This document shows positions 21,353 to 31,789 of a stretch of 64,000 nucleotides of DNA, one piece after another. A model generated the notes under the pieces. The model worked only from the letters and a program-made list of their open reading frames with translations, was not told where the DNA came from and did no database searches. Source of the DNA: Isoetes taiwanensis (taxonomy: Eukaryota; Streptophyta; Lycopodiopsida; Isoetales; Isoetaceae); NCBI GenBank assembly GCA_021234155.1, contig JAJEKV010000014.1:2587957-2651956 (forward strand), in the 5' to 3' direction. A program made the position numbers and the translations under genes. Positions within the stretch are counted from its first letter, which is position 1, and the number at the start of each line of letters is the position of its first letter.

Positions 21353-22745
21353 TTAATGGCAAGGCATTTTTTTGGTTGCCCCTAGGGGCAAACCCTTGTT
21401 TATGGGCTTTTGGCATATCCTAGGTATATCTTTGGAATATACCTAGATATGCTCGACCGCTCCAACTTCGGTCGCCATTGTTGCTTTGGGCGGTTGGTGT
21501 GGGAAGCCCGGGTTAACCGCATCGCCAAGGATTAGAGCGAGGTCCATAAGCCTGGTGTGGAACCGGTGTTGGAAGAAGGGGGGAATTGGAAGAATTTATC
21601 TCCGAACTTGGCTTATCGGCTGGTGCATGACTGCACCCATCAGAAAGTATATTCTCGATTCGTGTTCTTCACTCTTTTCGATGATTCAAAATCAGCCGTG
21701 GATTCTCGGGCCCCTTCTTAGCCAACCATCTCATTCGTTTTAATGGATTGAAGCCAATACTAGATTAGCTTTCAAATCCAGATCGCTATTCATGGAATAC
21801 AATTATTTATGCCTGCCAAGCCCTAAATTGCATATGGAGAATCCGAAATGGGATGGCTCAAACACACCTGCTAGCACCTTTTGGCGTGCTGGTGCATGGG
21901 ATCGGGTTTCCATGGCAGTAACTGGTATTCTAAGGCAAGTATATGCATGGTAGACTGTGCTTTGCCCGTGAAGCTGGGAACATCCCATTTAACTGTTTCT
22001 AGAAAGAATGGTAACCACAGATAAAATATGGTAGCCTCGGTGCAATTCCTCTGAAGCTGAGGATCATATCGAAAACTCTGGAGAAGATTTGGACGTCCAA
22101 CTAACCAGGTTTAGTATTGCAAGATTTTTTAAGAGATACTATGTTTCTTATGCCCTGGCTTATGCTCTTGAATATTTACTATATCTTTCACTGCTCCAGC
22201 TTTGATTCATATGCTGGTAGACTGCATGATTTTGTTGTTTATAATCTGGAAATTGTGGAAAGAGTCTTGGCGTAGTAATTCATGCTTACGAGCTTGTAAT
22301 GTAGTCTTGCTCCTTAGCTTTTGACAGCCTTTATGCCAGTTTCATTCCCAGCTTATAATCTTAGAATTATATCTAGGAGCTTATCATTTTATCTTAATTA
22401 TTCTGAGAATAATACAAGGGGATGGAAGCCTTGCTTAAATTAGTGTAAAGAATCTTTGTATTGTATTCGATGGAATATGCAGAACTATGATAGTAAATGA
22501 ATTTGTTGCTAGGCTTAATGGGAAAAGCGCTAAGCCCTGCTCATAAGTAGTTGGGATCTCAAATAACAGATAATACATGGTGTCAAAGCCTTGCTCAAAA
22601 TATAACTGACCTGTCACACTTCTCGGATTCAGATATAAGATGAGAGATGAACAAGACTGCCCCTTCTAAACTACACTAACTTGGGAATAACTAAACAAGA
22701 TATTCTACCTCTTTCTAAACTATTTAATAGAACTTGGGAATAACT
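21353..22745. other. no firm gene; exon-like scraps
   Basis: TTGCCCCTAGGGGCAA near 21,375 is a perfect 16-bp palindrome. Between 21,600 and 22,110 several plus-strand stretches read like protein (LVHDCTHQKVYSRFVFFTLF; WDGSNTPASTFWRAGAWDRV; SEAEDHIENSGEDLDVQL), the last followed by an ACCAG/GTTTAG donor-like site. I cannot assign them to a family and they are not joined in one frame. Confidence 0.3.
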
Positions 22746-22746
22746 A

Positions 22747-22815
22747 GAAGAAGAAGAAGTTTAAATAATTGAAGAAGAAGAAGAAGAAGAAGAAGTTTAA
22801 TCTCTTAAATGAATT

Positions 22816-22846
<31 letters not shown>

Positions 22847-22872
22847 AAGAAGAAGAAGAAGAAGAAGAAGGA
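22747..22872. repeat. (GAA)n microsatellite, interrupted
   Basis: Three runs of GAA are separated by TTTAA-containing spacers; the longest pure run is near 22,820-22,870. Confidence 0.95.
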
Positions 22873-24972
22873 AATATTACTTTTGGAACTACATTGCAAA
22901 GTGCTTAAGCTCGTAAAAATCTTGATCTTGAAGGAGCTCTAAGTGTCTAAAGGAGCATCTAGCAAATGCTTTGGGATTTTCATTATATAATTGGTGAAAT
23001 AGATGTGTAACATTGAGTTGTCAAGTATGGCATGGCATATTATGTAGACTATTACCAAATTAGGCAAAAACTTTATTATTGTACAAGATGCATGAGCCCC
23101 AAAAATCGAGTGATTCTTTGGAGGCGTACTTTTAATGGGTTGTTGGAAATTAAATAAAGCTGATATGCTCTTTTTACATGTGGCCATCTACATGTCAAAT
23201 GGATCTTTTACTTTTAGCCTTAGCTTTATTCTCTACAAAGGGATTTTGTGGAGGCATGCATGCTTGCCATATATAACTCTTAGAGAAATATGGTTGCATG
23301 TACTTTTTATAAGCATTTAGTGCTACTATATGTCTTTTAACGTGAGGAGAATAAGAGGTGTTGCTTTTATATGTGATGAAATAAGAGCATGTGGGCAATT
23401 TTGAATATGATACACGGTTTTGATATTCCATAGAAGCCTTGGTTAAAAAATCTCACATTAAATATGGGGTTGGATGGGCTGCCAGAATTTAATATGGAAT
23501 TTTTGCCTATGGTATTGCATATGTGCAAAATAGGGTTTTTGCCCTAGCCGCCAAAGTTGATTCGTCTGTGGCGAATCACATTTTATCAGCCGTTCTTGCT
23601 TCTGTGTCAAGTAGTGCACAGATACCTTGTACAGATGATCTGCTCCTTGTTCAATGCCATGTCTGATCTAGCAACTATCTTATACAAAATCGCAGCTGGA
23701 AGGACCAAGGAAAAGTGAGCTGTTACCATTTCCAGATTTCTGGCTATGGGCTGCAATGATGCTTCATGATATGACTGATCGGTGGCCGGATAAGAGAAAC
23801 TATACTATAAGTGCCAAAATCGGCTACATGGAATGCTGAAACAGGCAGAGTTTATACAAGGTTTGGCATGATTGGAAATAATGGGTCTTTGTTCCTTTGC
23901 TCTAAATTTTGTTCCAGGGCTAACAATAGTTCATATGCATAAAACAGAGTATTTACAGTTGAAAATAGAAGCCGAAATTCCCATCTTTGATGCTAATGTG
24001 CTCTAACAATGAGCCTCTAAAGGCAACAAAGGATTAGTTGCAGTTTATCGAATACTGGGAGGCGGATTTACTCAGGTTTTGGAATTATTTTTTACAAATA
24101 GATGTGATTTATTTATGTGTGTATGCTCTGTAATTCACGGGCAGATGCATATATGATACCTTGATAATGAAATATGCAAGCTTGGCCTGTGCTTTAGAAT
24201 GTTGGATAGTGCATGTCTTTTGATTTTACAAGCTGCACATTGATATACAGGTCTAATAGGGGTTTTGCAGATGATTGTTGGCTGTTGCATAGACAGCAAA
24301 GTGATAGGTGTGTGGCTTTGCAGGATGCTTGCTCTATTTAGTAGGTCTGGCATGGCTTAAGTAGGGTAATGCTTATGCTGGACAGAAAGGACAATGATAT
24401 TACATGCTTTAAGTGGTTGCCTAAGCATTAACTTAGGCAGATGAACTGCTTTTATTGTGCTAATAATGTTAAGGTTATTATATGGCTTCTATTTTCACAC
24501 TCAAATGCTGATGTTTAGGACAAAATGCAGTAGATTTATCCATTCTACATTGAAAAAGGATGGGCTGGAATTGGATACTCTAGGGGTCTTTTAGATCCAT
24601 GTTGCTTTATGCTAGATGCTTAAGATAGGCTTATAGGTGCCGTGCAAGGCCTTATTTAAAGACAGATTGATGGCTTTTATTATGCTCATGAAATACAGAT
24701 TATGCGAACATCATTATGTGGGCTCTTTTGCCATATTCTAATGCTTGTTTCTATGAGAAGCTATAATAGATAGTTTTAGTTCTAATATAGTTATATCCTT
24801 TATCTTATTGGTCTTTTAGCTATGAATTAATGGTGGATGCACTTTGATATTACATGTCTTCATTGGACTGCTTAATTAAGCAGCAGATTACGAGCTTTCT
24901 ATCTTATATGCATTGTGTATAAGAATTTAATAACAGAAATCTTATATTCTACTTTGAATATGATTAAACATT
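22873..24972. other. no gene recognised
   Basis: AT-rich non-coding DNA. ORFs are under 85 codons and lack motifs. No inverted or direct repeat of note was seen. Confidence 0.45.
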
Positions 24973-25640
24973 AGGTGAAGGGCGATGAGCCATGTAGTTT
25001 TATAGCTTACCTGTCACCCCTCTCCTCGTTACCATTAATATGCTAATGTTGGTCTGTTTGGGTGCAGGTAACCAAGACTACATCTCCTAGATGTTTTTGT
25101 CATATCTTGGATGTATAAAGCAGCCAGACGTGGACTGCTACATATTTGTACAACAATATTTGGAGCTGATATTGAGGGGATGTTTCCAATGGGAATGATA
25201 CAAGAACTGAAAAGGACAAACACTTGTGAGTTACGTATAATGAATATGAGATTATTATGCTGAATATTTGGAACAGATTCAAAATGTATAATTCGAAACG
25301 ATATATTAAGTATGGAAATATGTTACTGGCATAATGTAGATGGATATTTTTAAAGGAATATGAATATTTGAAACGATATATTGAGTATGCTCTGTTTATT
25401 TGAACTTAATCTTGAATACTATGGTTTTACATTATACGTTATATTTGATTATCTACAATAAGATGAATTTATGCAATTGGTGTGGTTGTGGCCTGGGTAA
25501 CACCAGGGTGGATATGTGTGTCTGTCGTCTTTGCATTGAATGAAATCCATTCATATAAACTAGTTTTGTATGTTGTGGAAAGTAATCTTTGTGAAGATAA
25601 ATCGAAGAAGAAGAAGAAGAAGAAGAAGAAGAAGAAAAAG
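24973..25640 (+). repeat. GAA-tailed dispersed repeat, copy 1
   Basis: The head begins AGGTGAAGGGCGATGAGCC and contains TGCTAATGTTGGTCTGTTTG followed by GGTGCAGGTAACCAAGAC. The tail, from about 25,470, contains GGTTGTGGCC and GGTGGATATGTG, then runs into (GAA)n at 25,604. Head and tail are shared with the copy at 27,532; the middle is not. RTE-type LINEs and their SINE partners end in short tandem repeats, which would fit, but no reverse transcriptase is visible. Confidence 0.6.
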
Positions 25641-26149
25641 TGTGTGATTAATGGAGTATTACAAGTCGGTCATGGACTTGAAAGAAAATATTTTTGCTAA
25701 GGATATGAAATAGGGGCATGGATTCTCGAAATAAAGTTGTAGTTTAAGATTTTGAAGTGATGAGCACAATGGTGGATCTAAAATGATAAATATACTCAAT
25801 AGTATGACCTATGGGGGGTTGGGATTTTCTTTATACACACATGTATCATCCCATGGAATATGGATACTAGTAATTATGACACCACGAAGGACCAATGCAT
25901 TATGGTGGCATGGCCCTTTTGAAGTATGGTTGTTACTTGATGGCAGCATATGTAGCGCAATAACAGGGGGTTACTTTTAGATTTTTATACGTTTTTTCAC
26001 ATGGTTTTTCTATGATTTCGTTGTTGTATTCGTTGAGGTGTACTAAATAGTATTTCTAGAGTGCACCTTTTATGGGCCGTTGATTTTCGTTGGTTGGAAC
26101 AATCCGAGGGTTGTTGTCTTCCTCTGCATGTGTTTATGCATGAACACTG
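25641..26149. other. no gene recognised
   Basis: A 65-codon plus-strand frame (25,783-25,980) carries no motif. The words TAGCGCAATAACAGGGGG near its end recur in changed form near 26,860 (TAGCATAATAACGGGGGG), a trace of an old duplication. Confidence 0.4.
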
Positions 26150-26337
26150 CGCATGTGTATGCATGTGCATGTGCATGTGTGTGCATGTGCATGTTCATGT
26201 GCATGTGTTTACATGTGCATGTGTATTGTGCATGTGCATGTGCAAGTGCAAGTGCAAGTGCAAAGTGCAAGTGCAAATGCAAGTGCATGTGTGCATGTGT
26301 GTGCATGTGTGCATGTGCATGTGTGCATATGCATGTG
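26150..26337. repeat. hexanucleotide array (GCATGT)n with a (GCAAGT)n block
   Basis: About thirty imperfect six-base units: GCATGT and TGTGTG variants flank a block of GCAAGT near 26,240-26,286. Open frames giving Cys/Val/Met or His/Ala runs on both strands are by-products of the repeat. Confidence 0.95.
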
Positions 26338-27080
26338 TTGCCCTCTTTGGATTCTTATTGCCTGAGTGGATTTTACTACCACGAAATGGATTTTTGCTCA
26401 CACTTACAAAGGTATTTGTTTTTAATGTTTCTTCGATTAGCATAATGTTTTGTTTTACAAGATATTGGTTTCCTAATTCTACAATGTAGTCTTTGCAAAA
26501 CCCCCTTTTTGTTTCCTTCCTAAGATTTGCCGCAGATTCAAGTTTAGGACCTCTGTTTGCTTCCAACTCTTGATATTCAAAGGGTCGCGGATTGTTCATA
26601 GCGGCCAGCCTTTAGCTTCAATCAACAAGCGGATTCTTATGCACACAACAGCCTTTTATTCCCCTTTTCCATGTCACGCAGATCAGTCAAACAGTGGCCA
26701 CAAGAATGCATTTATATTGTAGGTTTGGAACTTTAATCGAACCATAAGCTGAATCATGCATTACCTTTAAGCTAGAGATGGAACATCCAAAATCACATGG
26801 ATTGATAAACAATGGTGTCATTGTGAAAGAGAAATAGTTGTAGCGGAAGTAACAATATGTAGCATAATAACGGGGGGTTTCTTTTGTTTGCAAACTTTAT
26901 GACTTTCAGAATAATGGGATCAATCTGCTCTATCTTTATGGTAACTTTTACTTATGTTCTATTTGTTTTATTGTGATCAAATTCAAAAGCTACAGGTGAT
27001 GAAAGCCTCAAATGAATTCTAGTTTTTTCCTGGTTTGAATTCTAATTTTTTGTCACATCCGGGGAAGGGGGCGTCTCTAA
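26338..27080. other. no gene recognised
   Basis: No coding evidence. The last 40 bases before the MITE (GTCACATCCGGGGAAGGGGG and following) are GC-richer and may be an older element edge. Confidence 0.4.
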
Positions 27081-27502
27081 GGCCGGAAGGGGCCAAATTT
27101 TTTTTTGCAACACAAACCATTAACATCCAACATATAAAAATTAAATCCCCCAACACATAACAACAAACACATAACAACCATTGACATTAAGAACCAACAC
27201 ATAACTATCATTGACATTAATTAACACAACCATTGGGTCCAACACATTTAAATTAAAATCCCACCTTAAACCCCCTTTGGTTTGGGTGCATATTCACACG
27301 GGGGGTGACGAGGGGCAAATGAGAGCCCCTCATAATGTATTTTGCACGCACAAAATCAACACCATATAGTATTCCGCTTGAATTTTATAGTATTTTTTAT
27401 AATCTTGTTATACAGTATAGCAAATTTTGTACTTGCATACCCCACAAACGAGGAACTTTATGTATGGTATAGATTAAGGAATAAGGGGTGAATATGCCTA
27501 TC
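27081..27502 (+). mobile_element. MITE copy 2, right arm lost
   Basis: Same family as 2642-3128 in the opposite orientation. It starts with an outer end GGCCGGAAGGGGCC plus a T-run, then several partial copies of an AACACATAAC-containing terminal segment. The full arm follows (CCATTGGGTCCAACACATTT, GTTTGGGTGCATATTCACAC), then the centre with CCACAAACGAGGAACTTTAT and AAGGAATAAGGGGTGAATAT. It ends abruptly at about 27,502 where the second arm should begin. Confidence 0.8.
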
Positions 27503-27531
27503 AAAACTTGAATCTTTTTTGACCTTACAAT

Positions 27532-28344
27532 AGGTGAAGGCTTAAGAGCCATGTGATTGTATTGCTTACCGTCACTCCTCCCTCATTACCAAGTTTTTGC
27601 TAATGTTGGTCTGTTTGGGTGCAGGTAACCACGATCACATCTCCTGGTTGTTTTGTCAAATGAATGGATGATGCAAATCATCACTACAAAAGCGGAAGAA
27701 AACATCTTACAGGAAGACGCGATGGTGAGATCTGTCCAAATCTTAAGTAAAACAAGGGCTTAGCATGGTTAAGGATGGTAAACATAATATGGTACAAAGG
27801 CACAAAATATTTTCTTGATGTAAACATGTAAAGTGGAAACGAGTCATGAAAAACTTATGAATATAATGATACAATATGATCTTTTACATGCATATTTTCT
27901 TTGGTACTATTATGATATAATTAGATCTTTTACATGCATATATTCTTTGTTACTACATAAGGTTGTATGTTCTCTACTTATTATATGAGCAATAAAAACC
28001 TAAAATTGTGGTCGTAGGTTGTGGCCCGGAGTAAAATCTAGGTGGATATGTGGGTGTCTATGTCTTTATCTCTTGAACAAATTTCTGCTCATGTAATTTA
28101 TTTGCATGTAATAGATAGTAGTCTAGGTAAAGATAATTCAAGAAGAAGAAGAAGAAGAAGAAGAAGAAGAAGAAGAAGAAGAAGAAGAAGAAGAAGAAGA
28201 AGAAGAAGAAGAAGAAGAAGAAGAAGAAGAAGAAGAAGAAGAAGAAGAAGAAGAAGAAGAAGAAGAAGAAGAAGAAGAAGAAGAAGAAGAAGAAGAAGAA
28301 GAAGAAGAAGAAGAAGAAGAAGAAGAAGAAGAAGAAGAAGAAGA
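27532..28344 (+). repeat. GAA-tailed dispersed repeat, copy 2
   Basis: The head starts AGGTGAAGGCTTAAGAGCC and shares TGCTAATGTTGGTCTGTTTG and GGTGCAGGTAACCA with copy 1. The tail from about 28,003 contains GGTTGTGGCCCGGAGTAAAA and GGTGGATATGTGGGTGTC, then runs into the long GAA tract. The middle differs from copy 1. It starts about 30 bp after the end of the truncated MITE, so it may have removed the MITE's right arm. Confidence 0.6.
28139..28344. repeat. long uninterrupted (AAG)n microsatellite
   Basis: About 68 consecutive AAG units without a visible interruption. Such purity implies recent expansion. The poly-Arg and poly-Ser frames across it are not genes. This tract is the tail of the dispersed repeat copy 2. 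Confidence 0.97.
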
Positions 28345-30321
28345 GAATATGGGAATTTTGAAAGCTTTAGAAATTTGAAATTTTTGCAAGGTGATATTGT
28401 CTAGTTGTGCTCAATGAATAAACATTTCAAGTTTGCTCTAGTTTATATTTAATGGTTGAAAAGACAAGTTAAAGGTTGATAAAATATCCTTACACTATGT
28501 ATTAACTAGAAAAAGTGCCCAGCGTTGCTGGGCTTTTTGCTAAGTATAAGTTCAGAAACCAATAAAGATAGTGGATTCAAGCCTGAGAGCATCTAAAGGA
28601 AAACAATGCTTCATATGCAATTTTCGATTTGTGGTTCTTCATGGATCTTGAATATGGGAGTGTCATTAATGATATTTTTGCATTGTTTTGACCAGGTAGA
28701 TTATGTCCAATTGCTTTATTAGAGAAGTCTCTCCATATATGGTATTAGGTCTTCCATGTAGGTTTATGGTCTATATTTGAGGTTGGATATGGTTTAGCAT
28801 ACCAACATGCAGCATGATCAGAAGTAATTTGACTTTGAAAGAATAGAATAGAATAGAATAGAATAGTTTGAAAGAATAAACTTGTTTAAAGCAAATGGCA
28901 ATACGTGGAGTCTTGCTATGGGGCTTACACTTGTTAATGTTGGTAAATGTGAAAATGATTTAAGTGCAACTATTTAGTAGGCATATTGTCTCAATCACAA
29001 TAGAGAACTTAAAGATTCCTTGTCTACTATTTTATGAATGCATGAATATGTAAGACATAAAGCTCTTATTTGCATAAATAGGCACCATACTTTGCAACAA
29101 AACAACAATTTCAGAAAGGCAATATACGAGTCTGCATATGTGTTGCAACAAAAAAAAAAGAATATCCTCGTGGAAAGCTTCTCATGTAAATCTTGGCATG
29201 TAAATGTCAAACATCACTTGATAACATGCATGGATTCTTTTTACTTGCAATCTGGAGCATATTTTAAAAATGAAAGCATTTAAAGATAGGATCTATGATC
29301 TTAAGGTTCAAATCAAACTGTTTTTAGTATTTGTCAGGTTGTTTGGTACTGCTCCATTAATAATGGCCTTATCAAGAAAAATCACATGCTACTGGAACAA
29401 TGCCACATGTTGTTCAAACTTGGAGACATTCTTCTCTTGTCTATTCTCTTCTCTAATTTGGCATATTCATCCAATTTTTGTATTGATACATATGCAAAGC
29501 TTCTCTCATGGCAACAATTGAAAGGATAAATATGTATATATCAAGTTGGCTTGTATTCACAAAATTGAAGACATCTGCTATTGCCTTGCAAAAATATGGT
29601 GCAATGCAATTGTCAAGAATAGTAACATTCCTCTGCCACTGATTTTTCTTCTAGATATTTCTAATTGTTCCTTCAAAATTGCATTGCATAATGATTTTGC
29701 ACACAGTGAAAGGATTGTGGCAAGACCTGCAATGCAAGCACAATGATAATTATGTGGTTGGCATCTGTCTGAGAGGTGAAGTCTGAAGCGATAACATCAC
29801 CAGATTATGAAGATACCTATATAGATGTAAGAAAAACCTACCTGACGTTTCCTTGTGAAGCGGAATCGCGTCCATAGAGCGAAAATGAGTTCAGGCTGCA
29901 TGATTTGAGTGGAGAAGGAGCATAAACGAAATAGAAAATGCTATGCTATCTTAGCAAAGAATTACAAAAGGCTAGTTTACCTCCATAGAGCCTAAAAGAA
30001 TTCGGGCTGCATAGAACTGAACCCTTTTTCAAATTCGGCCTGCTAAAAATGTTAGAAACAAAGCCTTACATTTCTACTGCAGGCCAAAACTTCCATCATA
30101 CTGAAGTAGATATATTCCATAGAAGACATTTTCTACGGCAACTATTGATGCAGATGTTCAAGACACTATTCAAATCCATATGCGTCAATGACCCAAACGT
30201 TCCAGCAAAAAGCCTGCACCAAAACGTTCAGCATAAGCATAGAGACAAAGATTTTGGACATAGCATAAACAGTGATTTGGAGAAGCGATTTGCCTCAACA
30301 AAGTGCTCTGCGTGATTCTTC
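28345..30321. other. no gene recognised; small repeats
   Basis: GCCCAGCGTTGCTGGGC at 28,517-28,533 is a small hairpin followed by T's. (GAATA)n occupies 28,842-28,866. A block with TCCATAGAGC...TCAGGCTGCAT at about 29,870 recurs at about 29,982. No ORF with motifs. Confidence 0.45.
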
Positions 30322-30849
30322 TTATGCTCTGACTGGCAGTCCATATGAGCTAACAAATGCTAGCATTACAACAAAAGCAGTATACGCATGCTGTCATTTT
30401 TTCTCTGGTCGTAGGATGTTAAACCCTTCATATATCACCAAGATGCAGATGAGAGCCACATATCCAATGGTGTGGTGGTATATGTTCCAATACCACCTGA
30501 ATTTATGATCCTTGTTAGGTCTTAAAAGCAATGACATGATCTGTAATACAAACAAGAGGCACTTGAATGACACCATCGTCAGAGAGTTTGAAAAAACAGT
30601 AATAGCCTTCTTGTATATACCTGCAATGTTGCCAAAGCAAAAATGGTAGTTCCGATGTTGTGATGTTCATGGTGAACCACACCTTTTGAATAGCTCCCAA
30701 GTCTTAAACCAACTGCCCAACCAACAAAACCAAAGACTCTGAAAAGTTCCATGGATGTAGAACCAGGCAGGATTTGCAAACTCAAAGGGCCTCAAATATC
30801 CCATGGGCAGTAATATTCCCCATCATATTATGTTGATTACCCCATGCCT
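30322..30849 (-). pseudogene. cytochrome b561/DOMON-type membrane protein fragment
   Basis: Plant proteins of this family carry electrons across membranes with two haems held by His residues in a b561 core. First exon (30,621-30,849): RHGVINII, TGA where Ser is expected, WGILLPMG, a deletion of about five residues, YLRPFEFANPAWFYIHGTFQS, a one-base insertion near 30,733, then GFVGWAVGLRLGSYSKGVVH, HEHHNIGTTIFALATLQ. A phase-0 intron of 80 bases (30,541-30,620, GTATAT...TTACAG) follows. Second exon: IMSLLLRPNKDHKFRWYW, NIYHHTIGYVALI, LVIYEGFNILRPEKK, TGA (30,394-30,396) where the family has Trp, then QHAYTAFVVMLA and a final stop at 30,322. The His of HGV, the HH of VHHEHH and the YHH of IYHH fit the usual haem ligands. 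The DOMON part is absent. Certainly inactive. Confidence 0.85.
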
Positions 30850-31789
30850 CGATATCAAGAAAGACAATAATAAATATACATTCGAGGAGAAAACATAAGA
30901 AGAAAGAGACAAACATGGCACAAAATTCCTAATAGGAAAGACAAATGGCGTGCTTACATTCTTCACCTCTGGTGGGAATTGGTTCCACAGGGGCGGAGTT
31001 ACGCCGGCTATGAATTATCAAGAATGTCAACACCCCTGGGTCTTGCCTTTAATATATGTGCTAGTGGCCTAACATGCATCATTCACGAGTCCCACGATTC
31101 CGGTAGAACGGTTTGGTTTGACGGTTGGCTTAAAGGCTGAAGAGTGGCAAAGATGGTTATTACATTCCGCCGCGATATCAGCGCATTGTTAAAGTATTCT
31201 GGTCCGTTATACGGCCGGGGCAAGGGAGGTGCCAGCAGGTGTCATATGTGGGTTCTGTTTGAAAAATGTGCTACCGTTTGGACACTTCTAAATCCGAGCA
31301 AAACTACTAGCACCAATCATTGAAGGGTACATAAACTAAGAGAAAACTTCGGCGAGAGAACACCCTATAGCATTAAGCAATGCAAGAATCACTCATATAC
31401 TTACAAAAGGGATACTACGGGTTGGGTATTAAATCTGGGTGGATTCCACTCATGTCTTTGGGTTTACGCATCATGGAACCGCTTCTCTCTACTGACTAAT
31501 GCTATATTCATTGTAATCCATGCTTTCTTGGTTTCTTTTGTGCTGGGTTTGGGTTTTAACTTATGGCAAGATCATGGACTTTGGTTTGGGAAGTAGTTTA
31601 GCCATACAATTCTTCTTCAAGCCCTGTACATTTTTATTATTCCTATTACCGGATTCATGAAACGTTGTTATAATTGTACATCTTTGATATGATAATGTGA
31701 ATTCCGAGATTCAGGAAACTACAAGAGTAGAGGATGCTCGTTGAAATCAGCCAGGCGACCAGGTTGTGGACATGACGCTGTCGGTCGGA
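30850..31789. other. no gene recognised; edge of the repeat array
   Basis: An upstream exon of the b561 pseudogene might lie at about 30,900-31,000 on the minus strand, but none is recognised. CG-containing words become commoner from about 31,100 on. Confidence 0.4.

Noticed and set aside
26061-26599. Cys/Val/Met-rich and His/Ala-rich ORFs of up to 142 codons
   Set aside because: They are produced by the hexanucleotide repeat on both strands and have no independent coding signal.
28042-28404. Arginine-run and serine-run proteins across the AAG tract
   Set aside because: Pure translation artefacts of a microsatellite in both strands.
28517-28540. Rho-independent terminator (GCCCAGC-GTT-GCTGGGC then T's)
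   Set aside because: The region is plant nuclear DNA with no gene upstream. Similar hairpins occur at ends of plant repeats, so I leave it as a small hairpin.
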